Assembly: GCA_964020085.1 (NCBI GenBank)
Contig: OZ026601.1
Coordinates: forward strand, 190,001-254,000
Direction of reading: 5' to 3'
From: Micromussa lordhowensis
Taxonomy: Eukaryota > Cnidaria > Anthozoa > Scleractinia > Lobophylliidae
Length of the DNA stretch: 64,000 nt
The position numbers and the translations under genes are program-made. Position 1 is the first letter of the stretch; each line of letters begins with the position of its first letter. Below are positions 46,200-62,184 of the stretch, one piece after another. A model generated the notes under the pieces. That model did not search any database, was not told where the DNA came from, and worked only from the letters and a program-made list of their open reading frames with translations.

Positions 46200-50463
<4,264 letters not shown>

Positions 50464-50550
50464 GGTGAAAATTTATAAACAGCTATATGGCTCAAGACAA
50501 CAGGTTCACTCCACTCCGCTCAACGACTCACCGGGTGTGTCCGCATCATA

Positions 50551-50556
50551 TTTATA
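50551..50556 (-). promoter_or_regulatory. Candidate TATA box of beta-tubulin gene
   Basis: TATAAA on the minus strand, 88-93 bases upstream of the ATG, inside an AT-rich TATATATA run. Spacing allows a 5'UTR of roughly 60 bases. Confidence 0.45.
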
Positions 50557-51906
50557 TATATTTAATTCGCACAAAAAGAACTCCTCGTGTTTTGATTATG
50601 TTCATTAAACTTATGTCAAATTCAGATATGGTAAATGCTCTTCCATGATTGGCGACTTTTGACTATTTTTTTTTTCAATTAGACATATTTTTCGGGCATA
50701 CAACAGCTGTTTGTATGAATAAATCATTTCTTTTTCAAGATCAAAAGGGCAAATGTTTCTGAAATGTTTGGGTATCGCGATTCCTTGGGTTAGCTTTTTG
50801 ATTAATTGCGGTTTGTAAAGACTGGTGTGGTGTTTCTGTGTTAATTTAGATACAAACACTTTCTAGAAACCAAGTCTTGCTGATTTAAAATAAATTATTT
50901 GAAGACAGGGAGTATTGACTTGATGGCATTTGAAAAGGAAAATATTATTACTGGCGCAAGCGTTTTTGTGTGTAAAATCAGATAAACGACATCTGGAAAA
51001 TCAAAGCACACAACTCATCGTTTCGCATAGGGCTTTTGCAAATGAGATCCTCACTTTATTTAAAGCTTTTTACAGCTCTAAAGGGAACCTGGAAGGAATA
51101 AAGTCAAACATCTTTGAGAGCTACAAGTTAACAATAGTACTGTTAAAAAGATATTGTGAATGATGAATTAATCAAATGCAAATGAAAATATGAAAGACTG
51201 AATTAATCAAAGTTAGAGTTTGTCAACTTAAGCTCCATTCTTTATTTGCCTTGTGATTTTTTCCCAGCAGCACCCGTGACATACCAACGGTGACATCGCC
51301 AGCGTGAGTTTTCCCGCGTTTTCTCCTTTTCCTCATTGGTTCGTTTCAACTAGTAATCCTGAACTCCATTGGCAGATGACACAGCACGAAATAAGGGGGT
51401 GGAATGGGGGCGCTTGATGGAGCTTTTACATTATCCGACAATCTTTCCTGAGGAATTATATTTTGTACTGTGTGGCCGGACAGGGACTCTTTAAAATAAA
51501 AAAGCCCTTTACTCAGACAAAGTCCAGGTCATAACCACTTGGTTTAACCACAAAAGACTCGGTTACCACCATTATAAGAGGCTGAGTTTTATCATTACAA
51601 TGTGATGTGCCACGGTTTATTTTAACTATGAAGCTCTCTCTCTGCAATCCTCACTGTAACGCATCTGTATCAGTTATTCACTTCCGGTCTAGTTTCATAA
51701 CTGACATTGTCATGGTAACAGTTCAGACCATGCTTTCCGATTTTGACTTGTAAGCGGCAGTCGAGTGTGTAGATTAAAACACAGCAGTTTATATCTCCAG
51801 TTCTGGTTGATTCTTCTCTGTTCTACATACGAACAACGATACACTCACACTCTTAGCTACGCCTGTTTCTCTCGTGATAGAACGCGAGTTTAATGACGAT
51901 GTCTGT
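50557..51906. other. Upstream region of tubulin and 3' flank of CIR1
   Basis: No gene recognised. A minus-strand AATAAA (plus TTTATT at 51616-51621) lies about 285 bases after the CIR1 stop. The ORFs at 50611 and 50930 lack features. Confidence 0.45.
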
Positions 51907-54900
51907 TCATCTCTTTATATCCCTGGAGTGTCTGTTTGTCTTCACATCTCTTGAGTGTCTGTGTGTCTCACTGTGAGGTCTGTCTGTCCTAGTATCTCTT
52001 GATTGTTTGTGGGCTTCATCGTGACGCCGGCGCTCATTCAACTCTGTATCATTGGAGTGTCTGTGTGTCTTGTTATCCTTAGAGTGACCGTGTGTCTCAC
52101 TGTGATTTCTGTCCGGCTTCGTATCTTTGTGTCTTTCTCTATGCAGTCTATCCGTCTCAGAATCTCTCAAATGTTTGTACTTTTCTTCAGAAACTCTGTC
52201 AGCTAATTCTCTGGATTTCCCCTCCTTTTCTTTCTTTTTGGATTTTCTCTTGCTTTTCCTTTCATCTGAGTCGGACGAGTCCGTCCCTCTGTGATGTTTC
52301 GTCTTACTGTGCTTACTGGGTTCTTCCTCGCTGTCAGATGAACAGTCCCTTTTTCGTTTCTTCTTCTTGTGTTTTTTGTGACCACTTTGTGCGTCAATTT
52401 CTTCGCGTTCAAGTCTGTCCAGTTTTCTAAAGGAAATAACAGATCAGAACTGGTCAGCCCGCGAGCAGCTCGCTTGTAGGGAACACAGCTTTGGAAAGGA
52501 TTAATGCAGAGTAAGATATCTTTCAAGTTTAAAATTACACATTCCCAAAGCGCCCGCAATTCAATACCGGAAGGACCATGTTCTGTCCTACTACGATTAT
52601 CAGTTGAGTAAGGCGCGACGGAGCATTGGTGACGAAGGTTTGGACTTCAAATTACGGTGTTGATACGGGCAACTTTCCTCGTTTCCAATGGTAACAATAT
52701 CGTCGCCTGCAATTTCGCGCGCTTTGCTGCCAATGACGTCAAAGGCCGACAAGTTGCCACTGGAAACGAAGCCAGTTGCCCGTGACAACAAAACAAGTTA
52801 AACGTGGTCACCAAACTTTCATCGCGCCTTACTCAGCTAATTACTGGTAGTAATTTAACTTTCAGTAAAAGTTCGATGGCAATTCTCCTAACAGAAGTCC
52901 TCAATAAAAAGCACAAAGAAATACATCAACAAACAAGGTATACCTGAGTAATTTCTTTTTCTGTTTATCTGTGAGAGAGGCCAAGAAAGCAGCTTCTGCA
53001 TCGTCGCCACTTTCGTCATCAGATGCGACAATTTGCTGTAAAAACAAAAGTGAAATAAAAACAAAAGTAAACAAAAAAGAACTACCATTTGCACTTTGTT
53101 GGGTTCTTTAACGTTTCAGCCAATCAGAGAGCAAACACCAACGCGTGCAGTTTCCCCATAGCACGTGACGATTTTGATTGCTCCTCCTTGACTTTTGATT
53201 GACCCAGGAGAGGCAAATATTTCTCAACAATAAGAGAATACCTGCACTAAGCAAAAAAAAGGCACATCTTTCATGGACTCTCCCCGAGTTCCAGAACATC
53301 TCAGAACCATTGCAATGCCATGCCATGCCAATGACCCAGCGCTTTGGAGTTCCGAGTTTTCATTTTCGCATTTAGTTATCAACCAGCACGAACTTGTGTT
53401 GTTCTAAACGACTCGCACAGAATTAACCTCGATTTTGACTGAGGGTTTGGTTCGACTTCAGAGAGGAAAGGTAAGTTAGAGTGGAGCATTCTATGAGTAA
53501 ATTAGTTTGGCGTTTAGTGCGCTCAAGAATAAGCTCTCAAAGAGAAACTTCTCCTTCATACTCGGGCTTTCAGTAAACGGTCTCACCTGGTTTGGATCCC
53601 CGGGATCGAACACTCGTCCTAACACGTTTTGTTTTAACGTCAGACCCTCAGTGCGCATGTCTTTTAAAAGTCTCATCGGGTCAGCGATGTCTGTAACGAG
53701 AACAAAAATATGAATGCATACCCTTGAATGTTTTGTTAATGTAGTATTTTAAAAACAAACTCTATTTATGTCAATGTTCTTATGCTAGCGAGGTTTGTGA
53801 AACAATTCTACCACATTGATCTAGGTTTAATATTCATTTTATTCAACAAAATTTGCAATTTGTACCAAGAGAAGACTACGCTTTCAAAAAAAAGGTCTTT
53901 TTGCTTTGCTACAAATTCAGTACAAATATACATATAGGTAAACCATTCTAATGAAACATGGGTCATATCCAGGATCAACCACTTCTGGTTGGTTAGATTG
54001 GTTGGGTTTGTACATGTTCTACTAGGAAAATACCGGTTTTTGGTTGCTTGGTAGATCAACTTTTTCAACTGGCCTCAAACCAGGTTGAAACGGTTGAAAA
54101 GAATTGGCAAGGACTAATGAGTATTGCTGGGAGTTACCGTGTTTCAATCGAAAATGGTTGGAAAAGTGTTCTCGTGAGAAACATCAACCATATCAACTCA
54201 AAGCAGATGCGGTTGAAACGGTTGATCTCAACAGAACACGATCTTGATGCAGTTCAAACCTGTTATCAGACTTGGATCAACATCAGCTTTTTTACTCTTG
54301 TTGAATAAGGGGCACTAGATATGGATAGAAACAAAACAAGTTAAGGTAAATTCAGGTATGTTTAGGGCAACAGTAAAGTGAAGAGTTCATTCAGCAAGAT
54401 TTTAGCAAAAAGCTTATAAAGGAAAGTTGAAGTTAGCCTGCATAGCAGGCATTGCCAAAAAAGCACGCAAAGGGAACAAACCCGCTAGTGAGTGCAAAAA
54501 ATAAACAGCAGTCGGAGGGAATGAGGCAAGTGAAGGAAACACTTGCAATCAATTCCAGACATTTACCGAATGCCCCCCAAAATGTTGCGCTCCATTAGGG
54601 CACAAACTGTCACATGAGAACCAATGATAATCAACTTCCTTTTCTCCCCACTCCCTGCCCCTTCTCGCTCACCCCCTCCCCACTTCTCGCCTTTTTTCTC
54701 ACCCCAGGCATGCTCCTTAGCTTGCCAGCTTGCTCTATCTCTCCGCCTGGACATCTGCTACACAGGCTAAGTTGAAGTCTGTAAAAAAACACCTTAGAAT
54801 CAAAATATTTACCTCTCTGTCTGTGTTAATGTGTCCCCATTTCCCACATTTGATGCACTTGACATTACGAACCTGAAAAAGTATGTAATATGTGAATGCT

Positions 54901-57900
54901 ACAGGCCAGTAATGGCAAATCTTTCAGTAACAGAGAAGTTTCACAGGCAATTTCTTTGGTTTTGGTTTTACTATGGTGTGAGATTGGCTCAGTAGCCTAA
55001 TTGGTAAGCAATCAAATGCCCTTTCCTAGTGCAATACCATGTTCCCCTTGAGAAGAAAATGTCCAAGCCATGATCACAGTATTTTGCTGCAGACTGGTTT
55101 TATGATACAGCAATCTGAAGCACTGCTTCAAAACTATAGTTTGACTTGTTTTAGAACTTTAGTGTTACTCTGAAAAGCATGGAATTTCCATGCAATTTAT
55201 TGCTCAGAAAGTTCATATTGTCGCAAACAGTCTGGGTAACAGAGTTTCCAATGGGTTGGTAGCAGGTTATGATCAGAAAAGAAAAGATGAATGAATAAGA
55301 TATTTAACAATGTAAATCTTACAGCAATTCCAAATGGCTGATCACGTGCTTCAATACCTAAGCTCTTGGCATATCTACAGGAGAAAGATAATGGCTTAGA
55401 TTCATGGAAATAAATTCAAATATCAACTCTTCAAAATGACAAAAAAGCTATTTAGACAAAGCCAAACAAATTCAAAGTTTCTAGTAAACAATGACTTTAA
55501 ATCATTTGTATTAACACAAGGTACGTACGCCTCTCTTGGTGCTCCTCGCTGCCACTCAAATTTTACTTCACCTTCCTCTTCCTCTGCAACCTAAAAAATA
55601 CTTTCACTATGAAAGGCGTCTTTTTATAACAAAAAGCATAATTAAAATGCAAAAAGCACCTGAAAGCATTTTTTCCTAAATATTCCGTATTTGTTAAGTG
55701 AAGCATTTGAAAGATATTTCTAAAAAGTCCTTTATTAGTGCAGCTGTCAGTTGTCCAAGGCCTTAAAAATATTCCATACGTCAGGAAGTGAATGGGTGTA
55801 AATTACTAATTAAATAATTAAAAGAAATGATGATACATTTTTTCATTATTACTTTGCTTATCACTTCTGGAGAATCAAGATCCAACTGTGCTAATTAACT
55901 TTTCTGTTGAACTTACCTTCTTATCTATGATATCCAATGATTTATGGAAGAAAACAAAAAAACACTGATAAGTACGTAGTACTGTACAAATATTTTAGTA
56001 TGATATAAGTAACCATTCTATTTTTATTACGAAAATCTAAAAAAACAGTTCGAATGTTTGAAATACATGTACCAGTAATTATGTATAGAGAATAATTTGT
56101 GCAGGCACTAAATATTGAAATAAATGTTCTAGTTGCTAGTCATAGCTTTATCTGAGCAAATTGTGACACAAGATGTGGTTACAACTAATTTTGAACTTTT
56201 CGTTATTCATTTCTTCCACATACCCATACAATGTTATAAAATGTGGTCTTTTTTCATTAGTATCACCCAACTAGTGGACTAATGCAAATCCTGCATTTTA
56301 ATTGGCTACGCTACTCGAGGACTATTAGCAATAGTCCTTGTGCGCCATCGAGCATGACGCTTTCTATCGTTTTAGTCCCAAATAAATATTTCTTCAACTT
56401 ACATTTGCCAACTTTCTTATTGCCATTTCTGTCCGACTAGTTGAGTGATTTTCGCCTCATGGGCTATTAACCTATAACCCTTTCAGGCTACGGGTCTAAT
56501 TGTTAATTAGTCACAATTTAAGTCTTAGAAATCTCACCAGGCCTTTCTATGGTTCTTTACAAGTCTTCTAGCAATAGTTGCTAGTCTTTTGCTTGTACTT
56601 GTCAGTGCATGACCAATCTGCCCTATTCAGCGATTAAGACATACCTTTGTCAAAACCAGGTGGTGCGTCATACAAAAAATCTAAACCTGACTTGATCCTT
56701 TCATCATTACTGATAGCTAGTCTGTAGAAGAAAACAAACACACTAAAAAAAAACATGCAAAATCAAGTGTAAGTGAAATTAACCCCGGCTCTTTTCACAG
56801 GAATGCAAAAATTGCCATAATAATTGTGCTAATCCAAATTGATACTACAAGGGCCTTAAAATGATTATGTGTTGTTTGTCTACATGTATTTATTTCTATT
56901 TCGCACCTATTCTTGGAGGTGTGGTGGCCTCATGCGTTGGCCTCATGCGCTTGCCTCCAGATTGAGCCTGCTGTGTTCTTGGGCAAGACACTTAACTCTC
57001 CAGTGCTTCTCTCCACCCAGGTGTATAAATGGGAACACGTGTAATTTAATGCTGCAGGGTAACCCTGCAATGGACTAGCATCCTATCCAGAGGAAATAGA
57101 AATACTCCTAGTCTCTTCATGCTACAGAAACTGGGATAAGCTCTGGCCTGATGGGCCACTTCCCTCGTACGCAGACTTTACCTACCTATTCTTGAATTTT
57201 GCTTGTTCCTTGTTATACTGAAGTTCCAGTTCTTTTTCCTTCTGCTGCTCTGCAAGTAGCTTCTGCTCTGCCATCCAGACCTGTAACATGGAATTGATGC
57301 AAAAATTGTTGATTTCTGAATTTGTCAACATAGCCAACATAAACTTATGTAAGGCTGTTTATGATGCATAATATGATTTTAGATCAGGGGCTCAGATTCC
57401 CCTTGTGACTTGTGACATGATGAGCTTGCATCTTTCTCAGTTTAGTTTTTGTCAACATTATGTAATAACTCTCATTAGTAACCACTTCCCATAAGCGACA
57501 ACTTTTAACCGGTAAATAAAGGTTTTGTTTATACAACATGATTGTTGCATGAGGCTGCTGCTTACATGTATGTTGCTCCAGGCATGAAGCAACATGCTTA
57601 TGTGACTGATTTGTATTTCCTAATTATCCGATGTTAGATCACTCCTGAGAAATATTCACCAAGAAAATTTCTTATCATCGCGTAGTTTCTTATAACAGCA
57701 ATAAAAAAAGCAAATATATGTAGATCCTTTAAATGGCAGGAAGCAAAACTGCATACATTTCTCTGCATACAATAAATATCTTGGAATCTGACAGCGGACA
57801 ATTGCACTGCACAAGAAGTCTTATATAATTAAGCCTAAACTTAATCAAGACAGTCTTCGATATTAATATTGTACATATTTGAATGAACTGCATTGAACTG

Positions 57901-58013
57901 ACAATGAATTTATAATGCTCCTGAAACCCCGGGTATAAACTTGATCTTACCCTTTTGATGTTGGCTTTAGAGCCTGGATGGAAATCCTTCTTGTTCATGA
58001 ACTTGGCAAACAT
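51907..58013 (-). CDS. CIR1: CIR1-like corepressor / splicing-associated protein
   Basis: Exons found on the minus strand: 58013-57951, 57280-57186, 56721-56645, 55924-55917 (8 nt), 55590-55529, 55374-55323, 54872-54813, [missing exon], 53690-53587, 53035-52944, 52426-51907. Matches human CIR1 in order: N-terminal [20 protein letters not shown], then [42 protein letters not shown], the CCHC knuckle ([15 protein letters not shown] then expected Cys), [20 protein letters not shown]...[15 protein letters not shown] long Lys-rich, then RS/RH-repeat tail with recurring HSETHxHSxD units ends at 51907. CIR1 links RBPJ (Notch pathway) to histone deacetylase and associates with the spliceosome. An exon encoding the residues after TDRE could not be found between 54812 and 53691; its length must leave phase 1. 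Start ATG 58013; an upstream in-frame GTG is not used. Confidence 0.9.
52591..52850. mobile_element. TA-target MITE, copy 2 (260 bp)
   Basis: Ends CTACGATTATCAGTTGAG and, at the right, complement CTACCAGTAATTAGCTGAG; flanked by TA at 52589-52590 and 52851-52852. The body shares TTTCCAATGGTAACAAT and GCGCGCTTTGCTG with copy 3. Inside the last CIR1 intron. Confidence 0.9.
54434..54769. mobile_element. MITE (TAG...CTA family) with 9-bp target duplication
   Basis: Left end TAGCCTGCATAGCAGGC; right end, complement TAGCCTGTGTAGCAGATG. Flanked by identical AGTTGAAGT at 54425-54433 and 54770-54778. No transposase. Inserted in the CIR1 intron where the unfound exon should lie. Confidence 0.9.
56915..57165 (+). 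mobile_element. SINE, near full length
   Basis: The 5' part (GTGGTGGCCTCATGCG..GCTTGCCTCCAGATTGAGCC) looks like a tRNA-derived head with an A-box-like segment. It is followed by the core GGGCAAGACACTTAACTCTC, CTCTCCACCCAGGTGTATAA and the 3' part seen again in reverse at 31155-31325. The core resembles the conserved central domain of some deuterostome/cnidarian SINE superfamilies (recollection). It lies antisense in CIR1 intron 2, ending about 20 bases from the exon 2 donor. Confidence 0.75.
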
Positions 58014-58189
58014 CTTGCTGTTTACAAACACAGGTACTTGGCAAAAATAATGAACGAAAACTGAGCTGAGGGCACAATCGATCTCAATCGTCCGCCATCT
58101 TTACTAGTAATGCCTTGCTCGCAATGGTAAGTGGGATATAGCCGTATCTATTGTTAGTGCCAGGTCCTCTCGATCTTCTAGAAAACAAC
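58014..58189. promoter_or_regulatory. Bidirectional promoter, CIR1 / mpaB-like
   Basis: Start codons of two divergent genes are 176 bp apart. CCGCCATCTT at 58092-58101 is the complement of the YY1-type AAGATGGCGG element, common in TATA-less promoters. No TATA box. Confidence 0.7.
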
Positions 58190-60205
58190 ATGTCGGTCCT
58201 TTGCGACGAGTTGTTGGATAAGAAGAGATTTGAATGTGATCCTCTTGCAGACGATGCCGTGTTAGCAGCAGTGAAAGATCATGGCGAAAATGTTTTGCGA
58301 AATCACGAGCTGTACAGCACTGTCAAAGAACTGGGAAAAACAAGTGCAGACTTGAGTTGTGCGAGGTTCATGGAATTTTATGAACAAGAGCCTCCGTGGA
58401 ATGTAGAATGGAAGAGTTGCGAGTTAGGAAGACGACTTTTCGTTCGAAACAGTGGCATCGCCGGTCTTGTTCTTATGTATGGTAGTCTTGTCTCCTCATT
58501 CACTGCTTCACTCGGAAACAAGGTATTAGTTTCCGGGAATTACATAACAACTGATAACAAATAAACGTATTAAACCTGATTAAACGAGGAAAAAATATAA
58601 CCAGCTTGAAGTTATACTCCAATTCGCCTAAACTTCAGAATACCTGTCCACTTATTTGCATCTCATTGAATAAGAATAGAAACTATTGTTATATACCTCG
58701 TTCTTCAAAGCACCGACACATGTAAATGAAGTGGACGGGTATTCTGAAGTTGCTCCAATATAAGTTCTATTCCCACGCTGAATAGATTGTCCAAGGACTG
58801 ATGATGATTACAGCGCAATAACTGTTTATCTGGACAGGTGCTGTCAGCCATGGGTCGCTTATCTCCATACGGAGATGTTCGTCAAAGACTGTTTGAAACT
58901 CTTCACTTTGTGAAGGTTGTTGTTCTTGGTTCACCGAGTGATATTAAGGAGGCATGCATGAGGGTGCGTCTACTTCATGCTGCCATACGCTATCATCTTT
59001 GTCATCGTGAAGGTGGTTGGGAAGTTTATAAAGTAAGTGCAGTCATTGAACAAAGTTTTTACTTGCAGTAAAATTAATGTTTTTAAGACATTTCATTTGA
59101 ACCACCTTGTTATTTGACTGTTTTAAGCAAATAATTTTTAAAAGATTTTAGATCTACATTTTTAGCCTTGCCAAAAGTAGCCTCCTGTGCAGATGCTCTT
59201 AAGCTTCATCACACAGTCTTCCTCCTCCACTGGTCATCGGGGAGAAAGATTATGTGACAAGCCCAAAGAGCGTCTGTGTAGGACACTATACCAAAATTAA
59301 CCAAACTAGTTAAAGACGCAGATGCACGGGCCATGTTACATGTGCTACAGATTAGATTGCTAGTACATGTATGTTAAATGTGTGACAGATGTTAGCGTAT
59401 TTTACAAAAGGAAAAAGATTTGGTTTAAATTTAATTTGTCTTTTCTTTCCTACATGTAGTATGGGTATCCAATCAACCAAGAGGACCTTGCAGGAACGCT
59501 GTCTACTTTTTCATCTGTTGTTATTCAGGGTTTGGAACTATTGGGAGTTTCCATGACAGAAAATGAAAAGGATGGTTACCAGAAACTGTGGAAGTATGTT
59601 GGTTATTATCTTGGTAAGTGCAAAAATTCAATAAAAATATTGAAAGTATATTCATATGCTTTTGATTGCATCTCATCTTAATTATGAGTTCAAACAAACA
59701 TTTACGCCAAAAGAATCGGCAGTCTGAATAGGGCAATAAAACAGGACATATTAACCACGCATTTACAATAACCTTTTTTTCCACACCAGGAATGACAAGT
59801 GATCTGTTATGTAAGGACTACAAAGATGAGTGGAAACTATGTACTTTGATAAAAGTACGACAGTGCAAGCCTGACAAAGACTCTGTTATTTTGACAAAAA
59901 CACTGCTACAAGAGTTTGCCAACAAACCTCCCTTTCACCTAAGTTATAATACCACCAGTAGCTTATCAAGACACATGATTGGCAATGACCTTGCTGATGA
60001 GCTTGGACTTCAAAGGTTTAATGTGCCTGGTCAAATAGTTATGGCATTGTTATACTGGTTTCTTACACTGGTGTCATTCATTCAAAGAGGTATCTCTCCT
60101 CTGGAGCGTTGGATGTATGCATTTGGAAGGCATTCCTTGAATATGTTTCTTGATTTGTCCTTAAAAGGAAGGAGGCCATCTTATATCATGAAGGTGTATT
60201 CTTGA
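58190..60205 (+). CDS. mpaB/Lcp-family (DUF2236) oxygenase-like protein
   Basis: Four exons: 58190-58522, 58838-59032, 59460-59613, 59790-60205; phases close to 365 aa. The sequence carries the hallmarks of the ER-bound oxygenase mpaB / rubber-oxygenase (latex-clearing protein) domain: a glycine-rich GLVLMYGSLVSSFTASLGN, the arginine box RQRLFETLHFV, the RVRLLHAAIRYHL helix with the conserved histidine expected to bind haem, and PINQEDLAGTL. A hydrophobic segment at about 300-316 (IVMALLYWFLTLVSF) precedes the basic C terminus. Known members are haem-b oxygenases (Lcp cleaves polyisoprene; fungal mpaB cleaves a farnesyl chain). The substrate in animals is unknown, so only a haem-dependent oxygenase role on a lipid or isoprenoid can be suggested. 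The start at 58190 is the first in-frame ATG (the frame opens at a TTG). AATAAA about 90 bp after the stop. Confidence 0.88.
58631..58751. mobile_element. Short MITE in mpaB-like intron 1
   Basis: The ends AACTTCAGAATACCTGTCC and GGACGGGTATTCTGAAGTT are inverted repeats of about 28 bp, including CACTTATTT/AATGAAGTG. 121 bp, no ORF. Confidence 0.8.
59178..59288. mobile_element. MITE (TAG...CTA family), imperfect 9-bp target duplication
   Basis: Left TAGCCTCCTGTGCAGATGC; right end, complement TAGTGTCCTACACAGACGC. The arms pair over about 50 bp. Flanks TGCCAAAAG (59169-59177) and TACCAAAAT (59289-59297) match at 7 of 9 positions. In mpaB-like intron 2. Confidence 0.8.
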
Positions 60206-61071
60206 ACAAGAATTATTGTCAGTCAAATTTTATTTAATGTGTCGAGCAGGTCTGTTGCCACCTAGCTTGGTGTACACTACAAAGAACTGCATTAATAAAA
60301 GAGTCCTTGACAGTTAACAGTCTTGCCACCCATTCCCATTCCCAGAGGCTGTATCTGTGTCTGTGAAAAGTGTCTCCTTTCGTTGAAGATCCACTAGGCA
60401 GGAAACACAAATGAACAGAGCTGAGTGGCAAAGCCGTGAGTAGTGCAGGTGTCGGAAGAGGACACGGCTCACGGTTTCACCCCCTGTCTTCTAGTTTGTC
60501 CGAGGTTCTTCCCTTTGTGGATCTTTGAGCAAAAGAGAGACTGCTCGCAGTCTAGTGTAATCCTTTTGATCAGCACCAAGAATAAATTAATAACCACTGG
60601 CCAGTTCTGTGTCATTCTGTTCAGATCCAGTGCTTGTTCCACCCCAATCTGATGACTGTTTATGATGAGTACTCTGCACCCGAGGTTCTTGGTGCTGACC
60701 AGCAAATCACATGATAGAAAATCAGCCATGCTGAGATGCAGATTACACAGCTTGACTTTCCATTGTTTTGGAGAACAACCCCAAAATATCTATCAAGAAA
60801 TACACACTGATTCTGATTCTGCAAACAGCTTCATATATAATACAAGTCAGACAACTTACTTATAGTTCCTATGACAACCAATAGCTTTAACTTCCAAGTG
60901 AAATTAGCTACTTTGCTGAAATCACTAATTTAACTACCCTCTTTATAACCATAGTTAGTAGAGGAGACTGGTTATGAAACCCGGCAAACATCAAAGGGTT
61001 AAACAATAGCGTGGTCGACGATGTTGAACAGACCCGTCACGTGACTCTGACCGTGCACAAGTTCATTCAAG
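60206..61071. other. 3' flank of mpaB-like gene and dispersed repeat
   Basis: AATAAA near 60295 probably ends the mpaB-like transcript. 60430-60730 reads open on the minus strand for 86 codons (60469-60729), but I recognise this kind of sequence as a dispersed anthozoan repeat, not a gene (recollection). It contains the local inverted pair GCCGTGAG/CTCACGGT. Confidence 0.4.
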
Positions 61072-61078
61072 ATGGCGG
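61069..61078 (+). promoter_or_regulatory. YY1-type element over the start codon of the zinc-finger gene
   Basis: AAGATGGCGG overlaps ATG 61072. This arrangement, where the element doubles as start-codon context, is common in TATA-less animal promoters with very short 5'UTRs. Confidence 0.4.
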
Positions 61079-62184
61079 ACAATGTAGACGATCTGTTTGT
61101 ATGGGGAGAAGATTTTGAAGCGATCTTGGGTATTTTGGAAGACGATGAAGAAGTAGAGGAACAATTTTCCGTCGCAGTTAGAAATGTAAGTTGAAAAAGT
61201 TGCAATTTCGAGTTGTAATTTCACACTACGGAGCTTAAATTTGCCACAGATGGGCTTCTCGACGCGTGTAAACAAACGAAATTAAACAAACGCTCGCGTG
61301 AAAACCATGCTTATATATTGCCGTTTCTTCAAAGGCAATCTTCGTTAGGGCTCCTGCGAAACAAGGAAGACGTATAAAAAGCTTCTAAAGAGCTCAACGC
61401 TCCGGAATGTAGAAATTATTCTAAGTGGTAAACCTTGTAATTGATAGAGCTTCCCGGCTTCACAATACTCTCTGTTTCGAAAAAGTGCCCACCGAATTTT
61501 TATTTTTAAACTCTTGAGTAGTTTATTTATTTTACAATGACAATGTTTGTGATACCTTTGTAGGCTAAGCGTCAAGAAATTGTTTGCAATGACTGCGGAA
61601 AGAAGTACAAAAACAAAGGAGGTTATGAGAGACACAGGGCTGCAAAACACAGCAGTCATCATATAAAAGCTGTGTTGTCAGATAAGGAGAAAGCTGGGAT
61701 GCAATATCTTGGAGGTTATGTTCTGCACGACTTACACAAAAAACATGGACGAGCTAACTCAGTCGAGACCCAACAAGCTATGGCAATACTGAACGCTGGG
61801 AAACTGGAGAGCATGACTGACTCTAGCCAGAAACTTGTGTCAGCTTTGAACCGTGGGAGACTTTGGTCAATCACTCAGCCTGCACAGCAAATATTTTTGA
61901 AAGCAGAATGCCATTTTAGGCAATTCACATCAAAGCCTGATTTGCAAAGATTAGATATTTCCGGCATCACTAACAAAGCAACCAGTGATAGTGACATCCT
62001 TGCTTATTATAGTTTGATTGTATCAGATGCAGAACTTGAACCGGACAGTCATGTTTGTAAGGATGTCTTACATAGCATTGTTAGTCTGTATGTGCATGTA
62101 CGTTCGTTCTCTTTTGCCAAGGATATCATTCAGCATTACAAGATCAAGGCAAACCAAAGCAAAGGCCTTACGCAAGGAAATTAG
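61072..62184 (+). CDS. C2H2 zinc-finger protein, probable C-terminal frameshift
   Basis: Exons 61072-61185 and 61564-62184 (donor AAT|GTAAGT, acceptor TTTGTAG|G; phase 0), 244 aa as read. Exon 1 is a short acidic leader ([27 protein letters not shown]). Exon 2 opens with one classical zinc finger, [22 protein letters not shown]. It then has about 160 residues of helical sequence with no recognised domain ([35 protein letters not shown]). The ORF ends at TAG 62184 after a short unlike tail. In the +1 frame from about 62130 the sequence continues basic and helical ([12 protein letters not shown]) and stops at 62224, suggesting a recent 1-base indel or a sequence error. This may be one member of a multicopy, possibly transposon-derived family. 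AATAAA at 62295-62300. Confidence 0.7.

Noticed and set aside
54563..54754. Minus ORF as the missing CIR1 exon
   Set aside because: It lies inside the 54434-54769 MITE, its phase does not fit and it lacks the expected Cys-Pro-Leu sequence.
60469..60729. 86-codon minus ORF as a gene
   Set aside because: Single open frame without domains in sequence that looks like a dispersed repeat; no splice context or start support.
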